Source: Providencia vermicola (lineage in GTDB: Bacteria > Pseudomonadota > Gammaproteobacteria > Enterobacterales > Enterobacteriaceae). From it: DNA of 64,000 nucleotides. Both the position numbers and the translations under genes were made by a program. Numbering within the stretch: the first letter of the stretch is position 1; each line of letters starts with the position of its first letter. This document shows, piece by piece, positions 8,964 to 18,571 of the stretch. The notes under the pieces were generated by a model. The model saw only the letters and a program-made list of their open reading frames with translations, was not told where the DNA came from and did no database searches. The DNA is taken from NCBI RefSeq assembly GCF_020381325.1, contig NZ_JAGSPI010000006.1, positions 208,228 to 272,227 on the forward strand, given 5' to 3'.

Positions 8964-9001
8964 ACATATTCGATTTGACGAATGTGTTTTTTGGGTATAA
9001 T
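8964..9001 (+). promoter_or_regulatory. ars promoter and probable ArsR operator
   Basis: An inverted repeat, acatattcg (8964-8972) and cgaatgtgt (8979-8987), one mismatch between arms, overlaps a -35-like TTGACG (8975-8980). A -10 TATAAT lies at 8996-9001 with a 15-16 base spacer. The repeat covering the -35 box fits ArsR repression relieved by arsenite. arsR starts 26 bases later. Confidence 0.75.
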
Positions 9002-9027
9002 CTAAAAAAAAGATTAAAGAGGTACAC

Positions 9028-9363
9028 ATGGAACCATTACAACTGTTTAAAGTTTTAGGTGATCAAACAAGGCTCGATATCGTGTTGCTTTTGAAAGCAT
9101 CTGGTGAGCTATGTGTCTGTGATATCTATACGGCCTTGAATTTATCGCAACCAAAGACCTCTCGACATTTAGCAATGCTCAGAGCATCAGGCCTTCTACT
9201 AGATTCAAAACATGGCAAATGGGTTCATTATCGATTATCTCCCGCTTTACTACCATGGGTGAAAAGTATCATTGATGTCACCTATGCCACAGAGAAAAAT
9301 AGAATTGCAGATTTACTCAAAAGCTTAGAGACAAAAGAACCTGCGAGTAGCTGTTCTATATAA
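9028..9363 (+). CDS. arsR: ArsR, arsenite-responsive repressor
   Basis: 111-residue winged-helix repressor of the SmtB/ArsR family. ELCVCDIYTALNLSQPKTSRH contains the Cys-Val-Cys arsenite site at the start of the recognition region, followed by HLAMLRASGLL and the wing KWVHYRLSP. It represses its own operon until As(III) or Sb(III) binds the cysteines. The RBS AGAGG precedes the ATG. It heads arsRDABC and sits just behind an inverted repeat overlapping the promoter. Confidence 0.96.
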   Translation: MEPLQLFKVLGDQTRLDIVLLLKASGELCVCDIYTALNLSQPKTSRHLAMLRASGLLLDSKHGKWVHYRLSPALLPWVKSIIDVTYATEKNRIADLLKSLETKEPASSCSI

Positions 9364-9410
9364 AAATTTTTAAATTAACATATACGAAAAAACATATATA
9401 AGGTTGGAAT

Positions 9411-9776
9411 ATGAAAAAGCTAGAAGTATTTGATCCCGCATTATGCTGTAGCACCGGCGTTTGTGGAACCGAAGTCGATCAAGCATTAGTGGACTTCGCA
9501 ACAGATGTGGATTGGTTAAAAAAACAAGGGGCAAGTATAAGGCGTTTTAATTTAGCACAAGAGCCAATGGCGTTCGTTAACAACACAAAAGCAAAAACAT
9601 TTTTGGAAACCGCAGGTGCCGAATCACTTCCACTATTGATTCTTGACGGTGAGATTGTGCTGACTGGTCGATACCCAAAACGACATGAGCTAGCCAGATG
9701 GTTTGGTATTCGACCGAATATTGAAAAAGCTGAAATTGTTAAATCGTGTTGTGGTAATGATAAAACGTGTTGTTAA
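9411..9776 (+). CDS. arsD: ArsD, arsenite metallochaperone
   Basis: 121 residues, thioredoxin-like fold. It carries the As(III)-binding Cys12, Cys13 and Cys18 (LCCSTGVCG) and two more vicinal Cys pairs at the C-terminus (SCCGNDKTCC), as in plasmid R773 ArsD of similar length. It passes arsenite to ArsA, raising pump affinity. It starts 47 bases after arsR; arsA follows after 13 bases. Confidence 0.95.
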   Translation: MKKLEVFDPALCCSTGVCGTEVDQALVDFATDVDWLKKQGASIRRFNLAQEPMAFVNNTKAKTFLETAGAESLPLLILDGEIVLTGRYPKRHELARWFGIRPNIEKAEIVKSCCGNDKTCC

Positions 9777-9789
9777 CAGGAGCAATAAA

Positions 9790-11541
9790 ATGAAATTTTT
9801 AGATAACACACCTAATTATTTATTTTTTACTGGAAAAGGTGGTGTGGGTAAAACCTCTATTTCCTGTGCGACCGCAATTAAGTTGGCTGAAAAAGGGAAA
9901 AAAGTCTTACTGGTGAGCACTGATCCAGCTTCTAACGTTGGGCAAGTATTCTCTCAATCGATAGGCAACAATATTAAGTCAATAACATTGATTCCAAATC
10001 TATTTGCTATTGAAATAGACCCTCAAGCCGCAGCCGAAGAATATCGAAACAAAATTATTAATCCAATCAAAGAAAGTTTACCTGAAGCGGTAATTCAAAG
10101 TATTACGGAACAGCTATCAGGTGCCTGTACCACAGAGATTGCAGCTTTCGATGAATTTACTGGGTTGTTAACCAATACTGAAATTACAGAGCAATTTGAC
10201 CATATCATTTTTGATACCGCACCAACAGGGCATACCATCCGTTTATTACAACTCCCGAGTGCATGGAGTGATTTTATTAGTGACAATCCTGATGGTGCGT
10301 CATGTTTAGGGCCAATGTCTGGTCTTGATAAACAACGTGAGCAGTACAGCATGGCGGTGGAAGCGTTGAGTGATAAATCACTAACAAGGCTAGTCTTGGT
10401 TGCACGACCTCAGTCTGCGGCATTGAGGGAGGTCGCGAGAACCTATAGCGAGTTGTCATCTCTGGGTATCAAAAATCAGCAATTGATTGTCAATGGTGTT
10501 TTCCCTGAAACGGCGGTGACTGAAAATGATAAGTTATCCCATGCCCTCTATTCTCGTGAACAAGCGGCATTAGCGTCTATGCCTGAAGCACTACGCTCGT
10601 TACCTATTGATATTCTTTATTTACAAAATATCAATATGGTGGGTGTCGATGCATTAAAACAGTTGTTATCGAATGACATGCCACAAGTTCCAACTATTAC
10701 CCCGACAAAACAACCTATTTCTTTACCTACCTTGTCAGAACTGGTTGGCGAAATATCTCAGCAACAGCATGGGCTGATTATGTTAATGGGCAAAGGTGGT
10801 GTTGGGAAAACAACGATTGCGGCATCAATCGCAGTTAAATTGGCAGAAAAAGGGCTTGATGTACACCTGACCACATCTGATCCAGCCGCGCATATTGAAT
10901 CAACCCTCGACGGTGTTTTACCCAATCTTCAAGTTAGCCGAATTGACCCTATCGCTGAAACTGAACGTTATCGTCATTATGTCTTAGAAACAAAGGGGAA
11001 AGATTTAGATGCAGAGGGGCGTGCGTTACTAGAGGAAGATTTACGCTCTCCATGCACAGAAGAAATTGCGGTATTTCAGGCTTTTTCTCGCATCATTAGA
11101 GACGCGGGTAAACGTTTTGTCATCATGGATACTGCGCCGACTGGGCATACATTATTACTTCTGGATGCAACAGGGGCATACCATAAAGAAATTGCTAAAA
11201 AAATGGGCGAAAAAGGTCATTATTTAACGCCGATGATGCAATTACAAGATCCTGAACGCACTAAAGTTATTATTACGACACTCGCTGAAACTACGCCTGT
11301 GCTTGAGGCGGAGAACTTACAAAATGATTTAATACGGGCAGATATACATCCGTGGGCGTGGGTGATCAATAACAGTCTATCTATCACGGAAACAACATCA
11401 CCATTGTTACTTTCAAGAGCAGAACAGGAAGTCGCTCAGATTGAAAAGGTGACATCAACATTGGCAAAACGTGTTGCTATTGTTCCTTTGCTTGAAACAG
11501 AGCCTGTGGGGATATCTGCATTAAGTCAGCTCGCAGAATGA
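9790..11541 (+). CDS. arsA: ArsA, arsenite-pump ATPase
   Basis: 583 residues from the ATG at 9790 (RBS AGGAG), exactly the length of R773 ArsA; an upstream in-frame start would run into arsD. It is a duplicated ATPase: P-loop GKGGVGKT occurs in both halves (around residues 15 and 334). The signal motif DTAPTGHT is in each half, and the metal-site cysteines lie in [16 protein letters not shown] and [10 protein letters not shown]. It energises ArsB for As(III)/Sb(III) export at the inner membrane. Confidence 0.96.
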   Translation: MKFLDNTPNYLFFTGKGGVGKTSISCATAIKLAEKGKKVLLVSTDPASNVGQVFSQSIGNNIKSITLIPNLFAIEIDPQAAAEEYRNKIINPIKESLPEAVIQSITEQLSGACTTEIAAFDEFTGLLTNTEITEQFDHIIFDTAPTGHTIRLLQLPSAWSDFISDNPDGASCLGPMSGLDKQREQYSMAVEALSDKSLTRLVLVARPQSAALREVARTYSELSSLGIKNQQLIVNGVFPETAVTENDKLSHALYSREQAALASMPEALRSLPIDILYLQNINMVGVDALKQLLSNDMPQVPTITPTKQPISLPTLSELVGEISQQQHGLIMLMGKGGVGKTTIAASIAVKLAEKGLDVHLTTSDPAAHIESTLDGVLPNLQVSRIDPIAETERYRHYVLETKGKDLDAEGRALLEEDLRSPCTEEIAVFQAFSRIIRDAGKRFVIMDTAPTGHTLLLLDATGAYHKEIAKKMGEKGHYLTPMMQLQDPERTKVIITTLAETTPVLEAENLQNDLIRADIHPWAWVINNSLSITETTSPLLLSRAEQEVAQIEKVTSTLAKRVAIVPLLETEPVGISALSQLAE

Positions 11542-11560
11542 GTTTTATTTTCTAAAAATA

Positions 11561-11583
11561 AAAGGTGCACAAAAGCACCTTTT
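11561..11583 (+). terminator. hairpin between arsA and arsB
   Basis: An 8-bp stem, aaaggtgc/gcaccttt, with a 6-base loop and four T residues at its foot, just ahead of the arsB ATG. It is inside the operon, so it is more likely a partial terminator or an mRNA processing/stability element that sets ArsB level. Confidence 0.55.
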
Positions 11584-11596
11584 AAATGAGGTTGTT

Positions 11597-12886
11597 ATGT
11601 TTATTGCTGCTTTAATTTTTATTTTAACGATCACCTTTGTTATATGGCAGCCCAAAGGACTGGGTATTGGCTGGAGTGCTACAGCAGGAGCTGTATTGGC
11701 ACTGATCTTTGGCGTAATCAGTTTTCAAGACATCCCGATTGTTTGGAACATTGTTTGGAATGCCACGGCGACATTTGTTGCCGTCATTATCATTAGCCTA
11801 CTTTTAGATGAAAGTGGTTTCTTTGAATGGGCTGCATTACATGTTGCCAAGTGGGGCGGGGGTAAAGGAAAGCTGTTATTCAGTTATATCGTGTTACTTG
11901 GTGCAACGGTTGCGGCCTTATTTGCCAATGATGGCGCAGCATTGATATTAACTCCTATTGTGATTGCGATGTTACTGGCACTTGGCTTTAACAAAGGCAC
12001 GACATTGGCATTTGTCATGGCTGCTGGGTTTATTGCAGATACGGCGAGCTTGCCGCTGATCGTTTCTAATTTGGTTAATATTGTTTCTGCAGATTTCTTT
12101 AATATCGGTTTTACGGAATATGCATCGATTATGGTACCTGTGGATATTGCGGCTATTATTGCAACGCTCGTGATGTTGCATTGGTTTTTCCGTAAAGATA
12201 TTCCTAAGCAGTATGATATCACTAAATTGAGTGAGCCCGCCTTAGCCATTAAGGACATGACAACCTTTAAAGCCGGTTGGCTTGTATTAGTGTTGTTGCT
12301 CATCGGATTCTTTGTCTTAGAACCATTAGGTATTCCTGTTAGCGCGATTGCTGCAATTGGAGCCTTAATTCTTTGGGTGATTGCAGCCAGAGGCCATACG
12401 ATTAATACCAAAAAAGTGTTACGTGGTGCACCGTGGCAAATCGTCATTTTCTCTTTAGGAATGTATTTGGTTGTTTATGGTTTAAGAAATGCAGGGTTAA
12501 CCGATTATCTTTCTGAAACGCTCAATTACCTTGCCGATAAAGGGTTATGGGTAGCAACAATTGGTACGGGATTTATAACTGCATTTTTATCCTCAATAAT
12601 GAATAACATGCCAACGGTATTAATTGGTGCTCTATCCATTGAAGGGAGTGATGCATCAGGGTTAATTCAACAAGCGATGGTTTATGCTAACGTGATTGGT
12701 GCCGATTTGGGGCCAAAAATTACACCTATTGGAAGTTTGGCAACATTGTTATGGCTGCATGTTTTATCGCAAAAGAATATGACTATTACATGGGGATATT
12801 ATTTCAAAACAGGGATTATCATGACTATCCCTGTGCTCATTGTCACACTCGTTGCATTAGTGCTTCGACTTTCACTGTTAAATTAA
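11597..12886 (+). CDS. arsB: ArsB, arsenite efflux permease
   Basis: 429 residues, the standard ArsB length, with about 12 membrane segments. [16 protein letters not shown] and [16 protein letters not shown] are the paired family motifs, and [17 protein letters not shown] lies near the C-terminus. It extrudes arsenite and antimonite through the inner membrane, alone by proton-motive force or coupled to ArsA. The start is 14 bases after the arsA/arsB hairpin; arsC follows 10 bases after the stop. Confidence 0.96.
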   Translation: MFIAALIFILTITFVIWQPKGLGIGWSATAGAVLALIFGVISFQDIPIVWNIVWNATATFVAVIIISLLLDESGFFEWAALHVAKWGGGKGKLLFSYIVLLGATVAALFANDGAALILTPIVIAMLLALGFNKGTTLAFVMAAGFIADTASLPLIVSNLVNIVSADFFNIGFTEYASIMVPVDIAAIIATLVMLHWFFRKDIPKQYDITKLSEPALAIKDMTTFKAGWLVLVLLLIGFFVLEPLGIPVSAIAAIGALILWVIAARGHTINTKKVLRGAPWQIVIFSLGMYLVVYGLRNAGLTDYLSETLNYLADKGLWVATIGTGFITAFLSSIMNNMPTVLIGALSIEGSDASGLIQQAMVYANVIGADLGPKITPIGSLATLLWLHVLSQKNMTITWGYYFKTGIIMTIPVLIVTLVALVLRLSLLN

Positions 12887-12896
12887 GGGTAACCCA

Positions 12897-13349
12897 ATGA
12901 ATGAGATCACCATCTACCATAACCCCAATTGCGGTACTTCGCGTAATACCCTTGCAATGATCCGTAATAGTGGGGTTGAGCCGACGATTATTTATTATTT
13001 AGAAACGCCACCGACTAAAGATGTGTTAGTGAAACTTATTGCTGATATGAAAATCACGGTAAGGGCGTTACTACGAAAAAATGTTGAACCCTATGAGCAA
13101 TTAAACTTAGAAAAAGATAGCTATACAGATGACCAACTCATTGATTTGATGTTGCAGTATCCGATACTGATTAATAGACCGATTGTCGTCACTCCGCTAG
13201 GTGTAAAATTGTGTCGGCCTTCAGAGGTAGTGCTAGATATATTGCCTAACCAGCAACAAAGCGAATTTATCAAAGAAGATGGTCAAATAGTAATTGGTCG
13301 TCATGATGTACAAAATGCAAGTGAAGAGGCTATTAAACATAAACCCTAA
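12897..13349 (+). CDS. arsC: ArsC, glutaredoxin-dependent arsenate reductase
   Basis: 150 residues. HNPNCGTSRNTLAMI has catalytic Cys12, and Arg residues in VRALLRKN and INRPIVVTPLGVKLCRP match the arsenate-binding arginines of R773 ArsC. It reduces arsenate to arsenite using glutathione and glutaredoxin, feeding the ArsAB pump. It closes the arsRDABC operon. A hairpin (gagtgttg/caacactc, 13366-13391) follows the stop codon but lacks a T-run. Confidence 0.96.
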   Translation: MNEITIYHNPNCGTSRNTLAMIRNSGVEPTIIYYLETPPTKDVLVKLIADMKITVRALLRKNVEPYEQLNLEKDSYTDDQLIDLMLQYPILINRPIVVTPLGVKLCRPSEVVLDILPNQQQSEFIKEDGQIVIGRHDVQNASEEAIKHKP

Positions 13350-13538
13350 GACGATAAATGGGATTGAGTGTTGTTGGCAACTTCAACACTCTGTTCCCCA
13401 TTTGCATCTAACAGAAAGCCCAGCATTAAATCATACCAGCACAGCTATATCAGCTTTCAGAGTGTTAGAAAAGCTTCGGTATTATGATAGAAAAACAATT
13501 AAAATTTATCGAACACGATATTTTCATTATAAAACAAT

Positions 13539-13601
13539 GTGAATTAGCTCGTGTTCGAACCCTGTAGGAATTTTAGTTTTTCTTCGTTCAACTGATGTCT
13601 A
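13539..13601 (+). other. probable right end of the argU island (attR remnant, core 13553-13568)
   Basis: The core gttcgaaccctgtagg matches the tRNA-Arg 3' end at 2402-2417 in 15 of 16 bases. The 11-mer gtgaattagct just before it also occurs at 2477-2487, and the 33 bases after it match 2488-2520 at about 27 positions. No tRNA body is present, so this is a duplicated attachment site, not a second tRNA gene. Confidence 0.6.
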
Positions 13602-13607
13602 GTTTAA

Positions 13608-15104
13608 TCAATTTTTAGCTCTTAATAGTATAAATACAATTAAAGAAATAAGTAGTGTAATTAAGCCTAACGTTAAAATGGTTGCGTGAAATGCATAATC
13701 GTAAACTAACATTATTTTATCTTTACTAATATAAGGAAAATAGCTATTCAAATTGCTAAAGTTACTTGTTGATAACTGATTTGTAAGTATTTTGATTTGT
13801 GAAGAAGATAAATTATTTTCAACTTTATGAATATGAGAATATAGATATTCTGATAATAATACACTAACAGTCGCTAATGCAATTCCATCCCCTGATAATC
13901 TGATGGCATTGAATATTCCAGTAGCCATTCCAGCCTGGTTTTTATCAACGACACTGACCGATAGCCCATCCATAAGACCCCAAGGTAGTCCTACTCCAAT
14001 ACCGATGATTAAAAGATATATCAAACGTTGGTAAGACTCAGTGTTGTTGATTTCATAAGCCAAGAAAAATAAGCCTATTGAAGTAATAAAAAAACCAGTA
14101 GCTGAGATTATTGCTGGTGTAATCCAATAGGTTAGTTTTGCGGAAAGTATAGGAATGATTAATAGCGGAATAGATAAAATGAACAAGTATTGTCCTGCAT
14201 TATTAGCACTCATTCCTTCCATACCAATAAATTTAGCAGGTAGGATTATTAGCAGCACAATATAGGAAAATGCGGGTGCAAGTGCTAAGCATTGTACTCC
14301 AATAAATTTTGGTGATTTAAATAACGCCAGATTTAGCATCGGATCATTTTGTTGTAATTCGATAAAAATAAAAATAATCAACAGTGCTCCTCCAGTGAGG
14401 AGAACCAATACAGTTGTGCAAGAGAGCCAGCCATCTATAGGGGCGAGGGTAATGCCATATGTTATTAACCCTACGGAAATGGTGAAAGTAATTGCTCCCC
14501 ACCAGTCATTTTTTTTATTGTTAATATTTTTACTTTCTTTTGCGTATTTTAATACAAGTAATAAAGACAGTAAGGATAAACTTGTTGGTAACCAAAAAAC
14601 GGCACGCCAGCCTAGATAATCTGATAATAAACCAGCAATAAATGGGCCGAATGCAGCTCCTGAGCCAAAAGTCGTCCCGATTAAACTAAATGCGCGTATG
14701 CGAGCATTGCCATCATATTTTTGAGCCAAGTGAGATATTGCTCCCGAAAATGCGGCTGCGGCACTTATGCCTTGAAGTAACCTTAAGATATCAAGAATAA
14801 GTACATTTGTGGAAAATGAAATAAGTACGCTGAATAGTGAAAAGAAAAATAACCCCATAAACCACACTAGCTTACGACCGTATTTGTCAGCTAAGTTGCC
14901 AGCAAGCAGAGTGCAGCTTCCATAAGTTAATATATAAGCATTTATGATCCAAATAAGCTCAATTGATGTGCTTTTCAGTTCTCGACTTATTTCAGGAATA
15001 ATCACGGCTGGTGCTGCAATACTAAGAGGGATAACAGCTGCCGTTAGGCATGCTGCTACAAGAATAATAACAGGAGATTCATCATTTTTATTCTTAATAT
15101 TCAT
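13608..15104 (-). CDS. DHA2-family multidrug efflux MFS (14 TMS)
   Basis: 498 residues with about 14 predicted membrane helices. Helix 1 is followed by the DHA2 pattern IELIWIINAYILTYGSCTLL and LAGNLADKYGRKLV (MFS motif A). Motif C, GAAFGPFIAGLLSDYLGWRAVF, is the mark of drug:H+ antiporters. It is like QacA/EmrB-type pumps; no membrane-fusion partner is adjacent, so it probably works alone in the inner membrane. A LysR-family gene is transcribed divergently from the 115-base spacer and is the likely regulator. The gene begins at the edge of the argU island, just inside the flanking DNA. Confidence 0.85.
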   Translation of the reverse strand: MNIKNKNDESPVIILVAACLTAAVIPLSIAAPAVIIPEISRELKSTSIELIWIINAYILTYGSCTLLAGNLADKYGRKLVWFMGLFFFSLFSVLISFSTNVLILDILRLLQGISAAAAFSGAISHLAQKYDGNARIRAFSLIGTTFGSGAAFGPFIAGLLSDYLGWRAVFWLPTSLSLLSLLLVLKYAKESKNINNKKNDWWGAITFTISVGLITYGITLAPIDGWLSCTTVLVLLTGGALLIIFIFIELQQNDPMLNLALFKSPKFIGVQCLALAPAFSYIVLLIILPAKFIGMEGMSANNAGQYLFILSIPLLIIPILSAKLTYWITPAIISATGFFITSIGLFFLAYEINNTESYQRLIYLLIIGIGVGLPWGLMDGLSVSVVDKNQAGMATGIFNAIRLSGDGIALATVSVLLSEYLYSHIHKVENNLSSSQIKILTNQLSTSNFSNLNSYFPYISKDKIMLVYDYAFHATILTLGLITLLISLIVFILLRAKN

Positions 15105-15219
15105 GAATTATACTCATTAATAATTGATTGATTCGAGAGTTTATTTAAAGATTCATCAAAGAAAAATAGTGATATATTCATTATAAAGGTGACAAAAATG
15201 TCATTAATTGGAGGTGTGT

Positions 15220-16113
15220 GTGGATAAGTTAATCGGTGTTACTCATTTTATTCATACTGCGCAATTGCATAGCTTTGCTGAAGCAGCAAAACAGTTACAC
15301 ATATCGCCTTCAGCGGTCAGTAAGGGAGTGTCAAGATTAGAGGAAAGATTAGGTGTGCGTTTGTTACAACGGAGCACGCGTAGCGTGAGCTTAACTGCGG
15401 AGGGGGAAATTTTTCTTGCAAGATGTTTAAAGATTATGAGCGAGTTAACTGAAGCAGAGCGTGAACTTCATGACGCAAAACGACTCCCTCAAGGTCGTTT
15501 AAAAATCAGTTTACCCCTTATAAGTACATTGATGTTGCCATTATTATCTGATTTTTCTAAGTCTTATCCTCAGATTGAACTTGATATTGATTTTAGTGAT
15601 AGATTAGTTGATGTGACTAATGAAGGTTTTGATGCAGTGATTCGGACGGGAGAATTAAAAGATTCTAGATTAGTGAGTAAAAGTATTGGTATTAGCCAGT
15701 TTTTCTGTGTTGCCTCGCCGAAATATTGCTCAGAGTATGGTATTCCTAAAGAACCCAAAGAATTAGAAACGCATTTATGCCTTGTACATCGTTTCCCCTC
15801 AACAGGGTTAATTGAAAAATGGTGGATGAGGAGTACTAATGCACCTGCGTATGTTGATATAACTCCTTTTTCTAAGACTATGGTAAGTAATCATCTTGAT
15901 AGTTTGTTATTTATGGCTGTTAGTGGTCATGGGGTAGCCTATTTGCCTGATTTTTCTATTGCAGAGAAAGTAAAAAAAGGTGAATTAATGGTCTTGTTAG
16001 ATGGATGGGTTGGAATGAAAAGTGAATTTCATATCTTATGGCCATCAAACTATGCGATGTTACCAAAACTAAGGGTTTTTATTAATTTCATGCATAATGA
16101 GTTTTTGAAATAA
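15220..16113 (+). CDS. LysR-family regulator
   Basis: Start is the GTG at 15220 with GGAGG five bases upstream; the longer reading from TTG 15208 would overlap the RBS. 297 residues. The N-terminal HTH reads SFAEAAKQLHISPSAVSKGV with SRLEERLGVRLLQRSTRSVSLT after it. The periplasmic-binding-like effector domain (about 90-290) begins LKISLPLISTLMLPLL. It is in the CrgA-like branch (short linker, GFDAVIRTG). It is divergent from the DHA2 pump, so probably activates or represses it. Confidence 0.9.
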   Translation: MDKLIGVTHFIHTAQLHSFAEAAKQLHISPSAVSKGVSRLEERLGVRLLQRSTRSVSLTAEGEIFLARCLKIMSELTEAERELHDAKRLPQGRLKISLPLISTLMLPLLSDFSKSYPQIELDIDFSDRLVDVTNEGFDAVIRTGELKDSRLVSKSIGISQFFCVASPKYCSEYGIPKEPKELETHLCLVHRFPSTGLIEKWWMRSTNAPAYVDITPFSKTMVSNHLDSLLFMAVSGHGVAYLPDFSIAEKVKKGELMVLLDGWVGMKSEFHILWPSNYAMLPKLRVFINFMHNEFLK

Positions 16114-16144
16114 TGAAGTACTCATCGCTATTATGGAGTTTACT

Positions 16145-16462
16145 ATGAATGACGCGCCATCTTTTAAGGATATTATTTACCATCTAATCGGTAGCATTCC
16201 AACAGGCCGAGTGGTGACTTATGGCACACTGGCGAAGATGGCGGGTTACTCCACTTATGTGCGCCAAGTATGCCAAGTCATCCGCACGATCCCCGCAGAC
16301 AGTACTTTGCCGTGTCATCGTATTATCAATGGACAAGGGAAATTGTCTGTTAAAGGGGAAAGTTATAAGCGACATAAAAAAGCACTTATCAGCGAAGGTA
16401 TTATTTTTGATTCAAACGATAAGATAAAACTCAAGCAGTATTTGTGGGAAGGGCTTGATTAA
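16145..16462 (+). CDS. single-domain MGMT/Ogt-type protein with a PCHR motif
   Basis: The start at 16145 is preferred over 16133 because GGAG (16135-16138) then lies six bases before it. 105 residues, just the C-terminal DNA-binding/active-site domain of O6-alkylguanine alkyltransferases: GRVVTYGTLAKMAGY, then VCQVIRTIP and LPCHRIINGQGKLS. E. coli YbaZ-type ATL proteins have this short length but Trp in place of Cys (PWHR). Here the alkyl-acceptor Cys is kept. It may be a true minimal alkyltransferase or a Cys-bearing lesion sensor for nucleotide excision repair. In enterics ybaZ also lies near amtB, as here. Confidence 0.82.
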   Translation: MNDAPSFKDIIYHLIGSIPTGRVVTYGTLAKMAGYSTYVRQVCQVIRTIPADSTLPCHRIINGQGKLSVKGESYKRHKKALISEGIIFDSNDKIKLKQYLWEGLD

Positions 16463-17223
16463 TTCTTTATTAATCTAAATGATTTATTACTAATACAGGT
16501 GTTTTTCGTTAATTGATTTGTTGATAATTATTTTAGGAAGTAGTTTAAAAATAATCCGCATTTATATTTTAAAAATAAATTTAATAAAATAATGCTAACT
16601 TTATAGGCGTTGGAGTTACCATAAGAAATTATTTTTTTGTTTTATTATCTAGGGTTTATTTTAAATAATATTATTTAGGTGTTTTTTGTTTTTAATGAGT
16701 TTAAAGGATTTTGTCTTTATATTTAGGGTTGCTAATGGTTTTTTCGGTTTATTTTATTAGTTTTATGGGGATTTCGGTTTTTTAACTGAGTATGCTGAGT
16801 TAATTGCGTTATTTTTCAAATTAATAGTAATAAAAAAGTAATGTTGATGAATGGCTTTGGAGTTTGAGTTTATTTTTATGCCTATTGAAATCAAGAGTGA
16901 AAAAAATGTAAAGCATGCTTTTAAACCTGAATGCCCTAAATTAAGGTGATGCCTTGTTTTCGATTGGAATTTATGAGTTTTACATTGGCTGAAATTATTT
17001 TTTGTTTTTTTTCTGTTAATTAGTCCTTTATGGTTAATCATTTATCGATTATTAAAAAGCGTATGAATTATTTTTTATTATATAATTTGGTTTTTTTTAT
17101 TGATTATCTGAGTGATCACTCTATTATGAATGTAATTTCAATTGTGATAATCATTCTAGTCATTTAATGAAGTAATAAATATCTCTAAATTTTAAATATC
17201 ATTATGTTAATTTAGGAGTATCC
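16463..17223. other. long AT-rich spacer upstream of amtB
   Basis: 760 bases without a convincing gene; a 92-codon minus-strand reading frame inside has no recognisable domain and odd composition. The part near amtB holds a perfect 12-bp palindrome, GAGTGATCACTC (17110-17121), and gtgataatcattc (about 17141-17153). These may be regulator sites; no sigma-54 -24/-12 pair was recognised. Confidence 0.4.
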
Positions 17224-18468
17224 ATGGAAAATGTATTGTCAGTTTTGGATGTCCCAAATACAGCATTTATGCTGCTTTGTACTAGTCTTGTTATGCTAAT
17301 GACTCCTGGGCTTGCTTTTTTCTATGGTGGATTAGTTTCGCGCAAAAGTATTATTACCATTATGTCCCAGAGTTTCTTTTCAATGGGATGGGTGGCAATT
17401 ATTTGGTTTGCGGTTGGGTATTCATTATCGTTCGGTCCTACAATTAATGGGATTGTTGGCGACCCACTTTATTATGCATTCCTGAATAACATTGATCCTC
17501 AGACGATGTATACCGGTAATGATGGCGGTTTGCCAATACTGGTCCATTTTGGATATCAAATGATGTTTGCGATTATTACGCCCGCCTTAATTACAGGGGC
17601 CTTCGCAAATAGAGTTAATTTCCCAGCTTATCTCATCTTTTTAACCTTATGGACATTATTTGTCTATGCACCATTCGTTCATATGGTCTGGAGCCCAGAT
17701 GGTATTTTTGCTAAATGGGGGGTTGTTGACTTTGCGGGTGGTATTGTCGTTCACGCAACTGCAGGGTTTGCTGCTATTGCTTCAGCATTATATGTAGGTA
17801 AAAGAGTTATTAAGTCAGATGGTACTCACAATATTCCATATATTGCACTTGGTGCGGCTTTATTGTGGTTTGGTTGGTATGGTTTTAACGCGGGTTCTGA
17901 ACTGCAAGTTAATACCGTAACTGTTTCAGCGTTTATTACTACCGATATTGCCGCGGCATTCGCAGCAATTACTTGGTTTATCATTGAACGTTTCCATACA
18001 GGTAAACCTAAACTTGTTGGTTTTTTAACGGGGGCTGTAGCGGGGTTAGCCACGATTACACCTGCCTCAGGTTATGTTTCAATAGGTTCTGCGGCAATCA
18101 TTGGGATTATTGCGAGTATCGTTTGTTACACCTGTGTTTTCTTAGTCAGACGTCATTTAGATGATGCATTAGATGTATTCGGTGTGCACGGTGTCGGTGG
18201 TATTACGGGCTCTATTTTAGTTGGCGTGTTTGCATCAACGGTTTGGAATGCGAAAGGTCCTGCTGGGTTAATTGAAGGTAACGGGATGCAAATTGTGAAG
18301 CAAACTGTCGCAGTTGTCTTTACCAGTATTTGGTCTTTTGTTTTTACAATCTTAATTCTTTGGATAATCAATAAATTTACACCAGTCAGAGTTGACCAAA
18401 GTGCGGTTGGTGACAATTTAGATAGCGTTGAATTTGACGAAGACGCTTATCGAGAAAAATCAGATTAG
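17224..18468 (+). CDS. amtB: AmtB, ammonium channel
   Basis: 414 residues, about 11 membrane helices. LMTPGLAFFYGGLVSRKS is the family start motif. The pore twin histidines are in DFAGGIVVHATAG and FGVHGVGGITG. It moves ammonium/ammonia through the inner membrane. The ORF lacks a long signal peptide, unlike E. coli AmtB; the start has GGAG six bases before. No glnK lies beside it. Placed just upstream of the nickel transporter and urease genes, it fits with handling ammonium around urea breakdown. Confidence 0.93.
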   Translation: MENVLSVLDVPNTAFMLLCTSLVMLMTPGLAFFYGGLVSRKSIITIMSQSFFSMGWVAIIWFAVGYSLSFGPTINGIVGDPLYYAFLNNIDPQTMYTGNDGGLPILVHFGYQMMFAIITPALITGAFANRVNFPAYLIFLTLWTLFVYAPFVHMVWSPDGIFAKWGVVDFAGGIVVHATAGFAAIASALYVGKRVIKSDGTHNIPYIALGAALLWFGWYGFNAGSELQVNTVTVSAFITTDIAAAFAAITWFIIERFHTGKPKLVGFLTGAVAGLATITPASGYVSIGSAAIIGIIASIVCYTCVFLVRRHLDDALDVFGVHGVGGITGSILVGVFASTVWNAKGPAGLIEGNGMQIVKQTVAVVFTSIWSFVFTILILWIINKFTPVRVDQSAVGDNLDSVEFDEDAYREKSD

Positions 18469-18571
18469 TTATCAAATACATTATTTCTTGCAGTTCATCC
18501 TAACTGATTGATTTATTCAAATCCACGGTTGGGATAGCTGCTAAATACAGCTGGTAATCTAGGATGGGTAT

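Noticed and set aside
13294-13542. 82-codon plus-strand frame after arsC
   Set aside because: It starts inside arsC in another frame, has no family match and runs into the att-like remnant; it looks like chance.
13553-13568. second tRNA gene suggested by the T-loop-like sequence
   Set aside because: Only the T-arm segment is present, with no acceptor, D or anticodon arms; it is better explained as an attachment-site copy.
16763-17041. 92-codon minus-strand frame in the spacer before amtB
   Set aside because: AT-driven composition, no domain and no convincing ribosome site.
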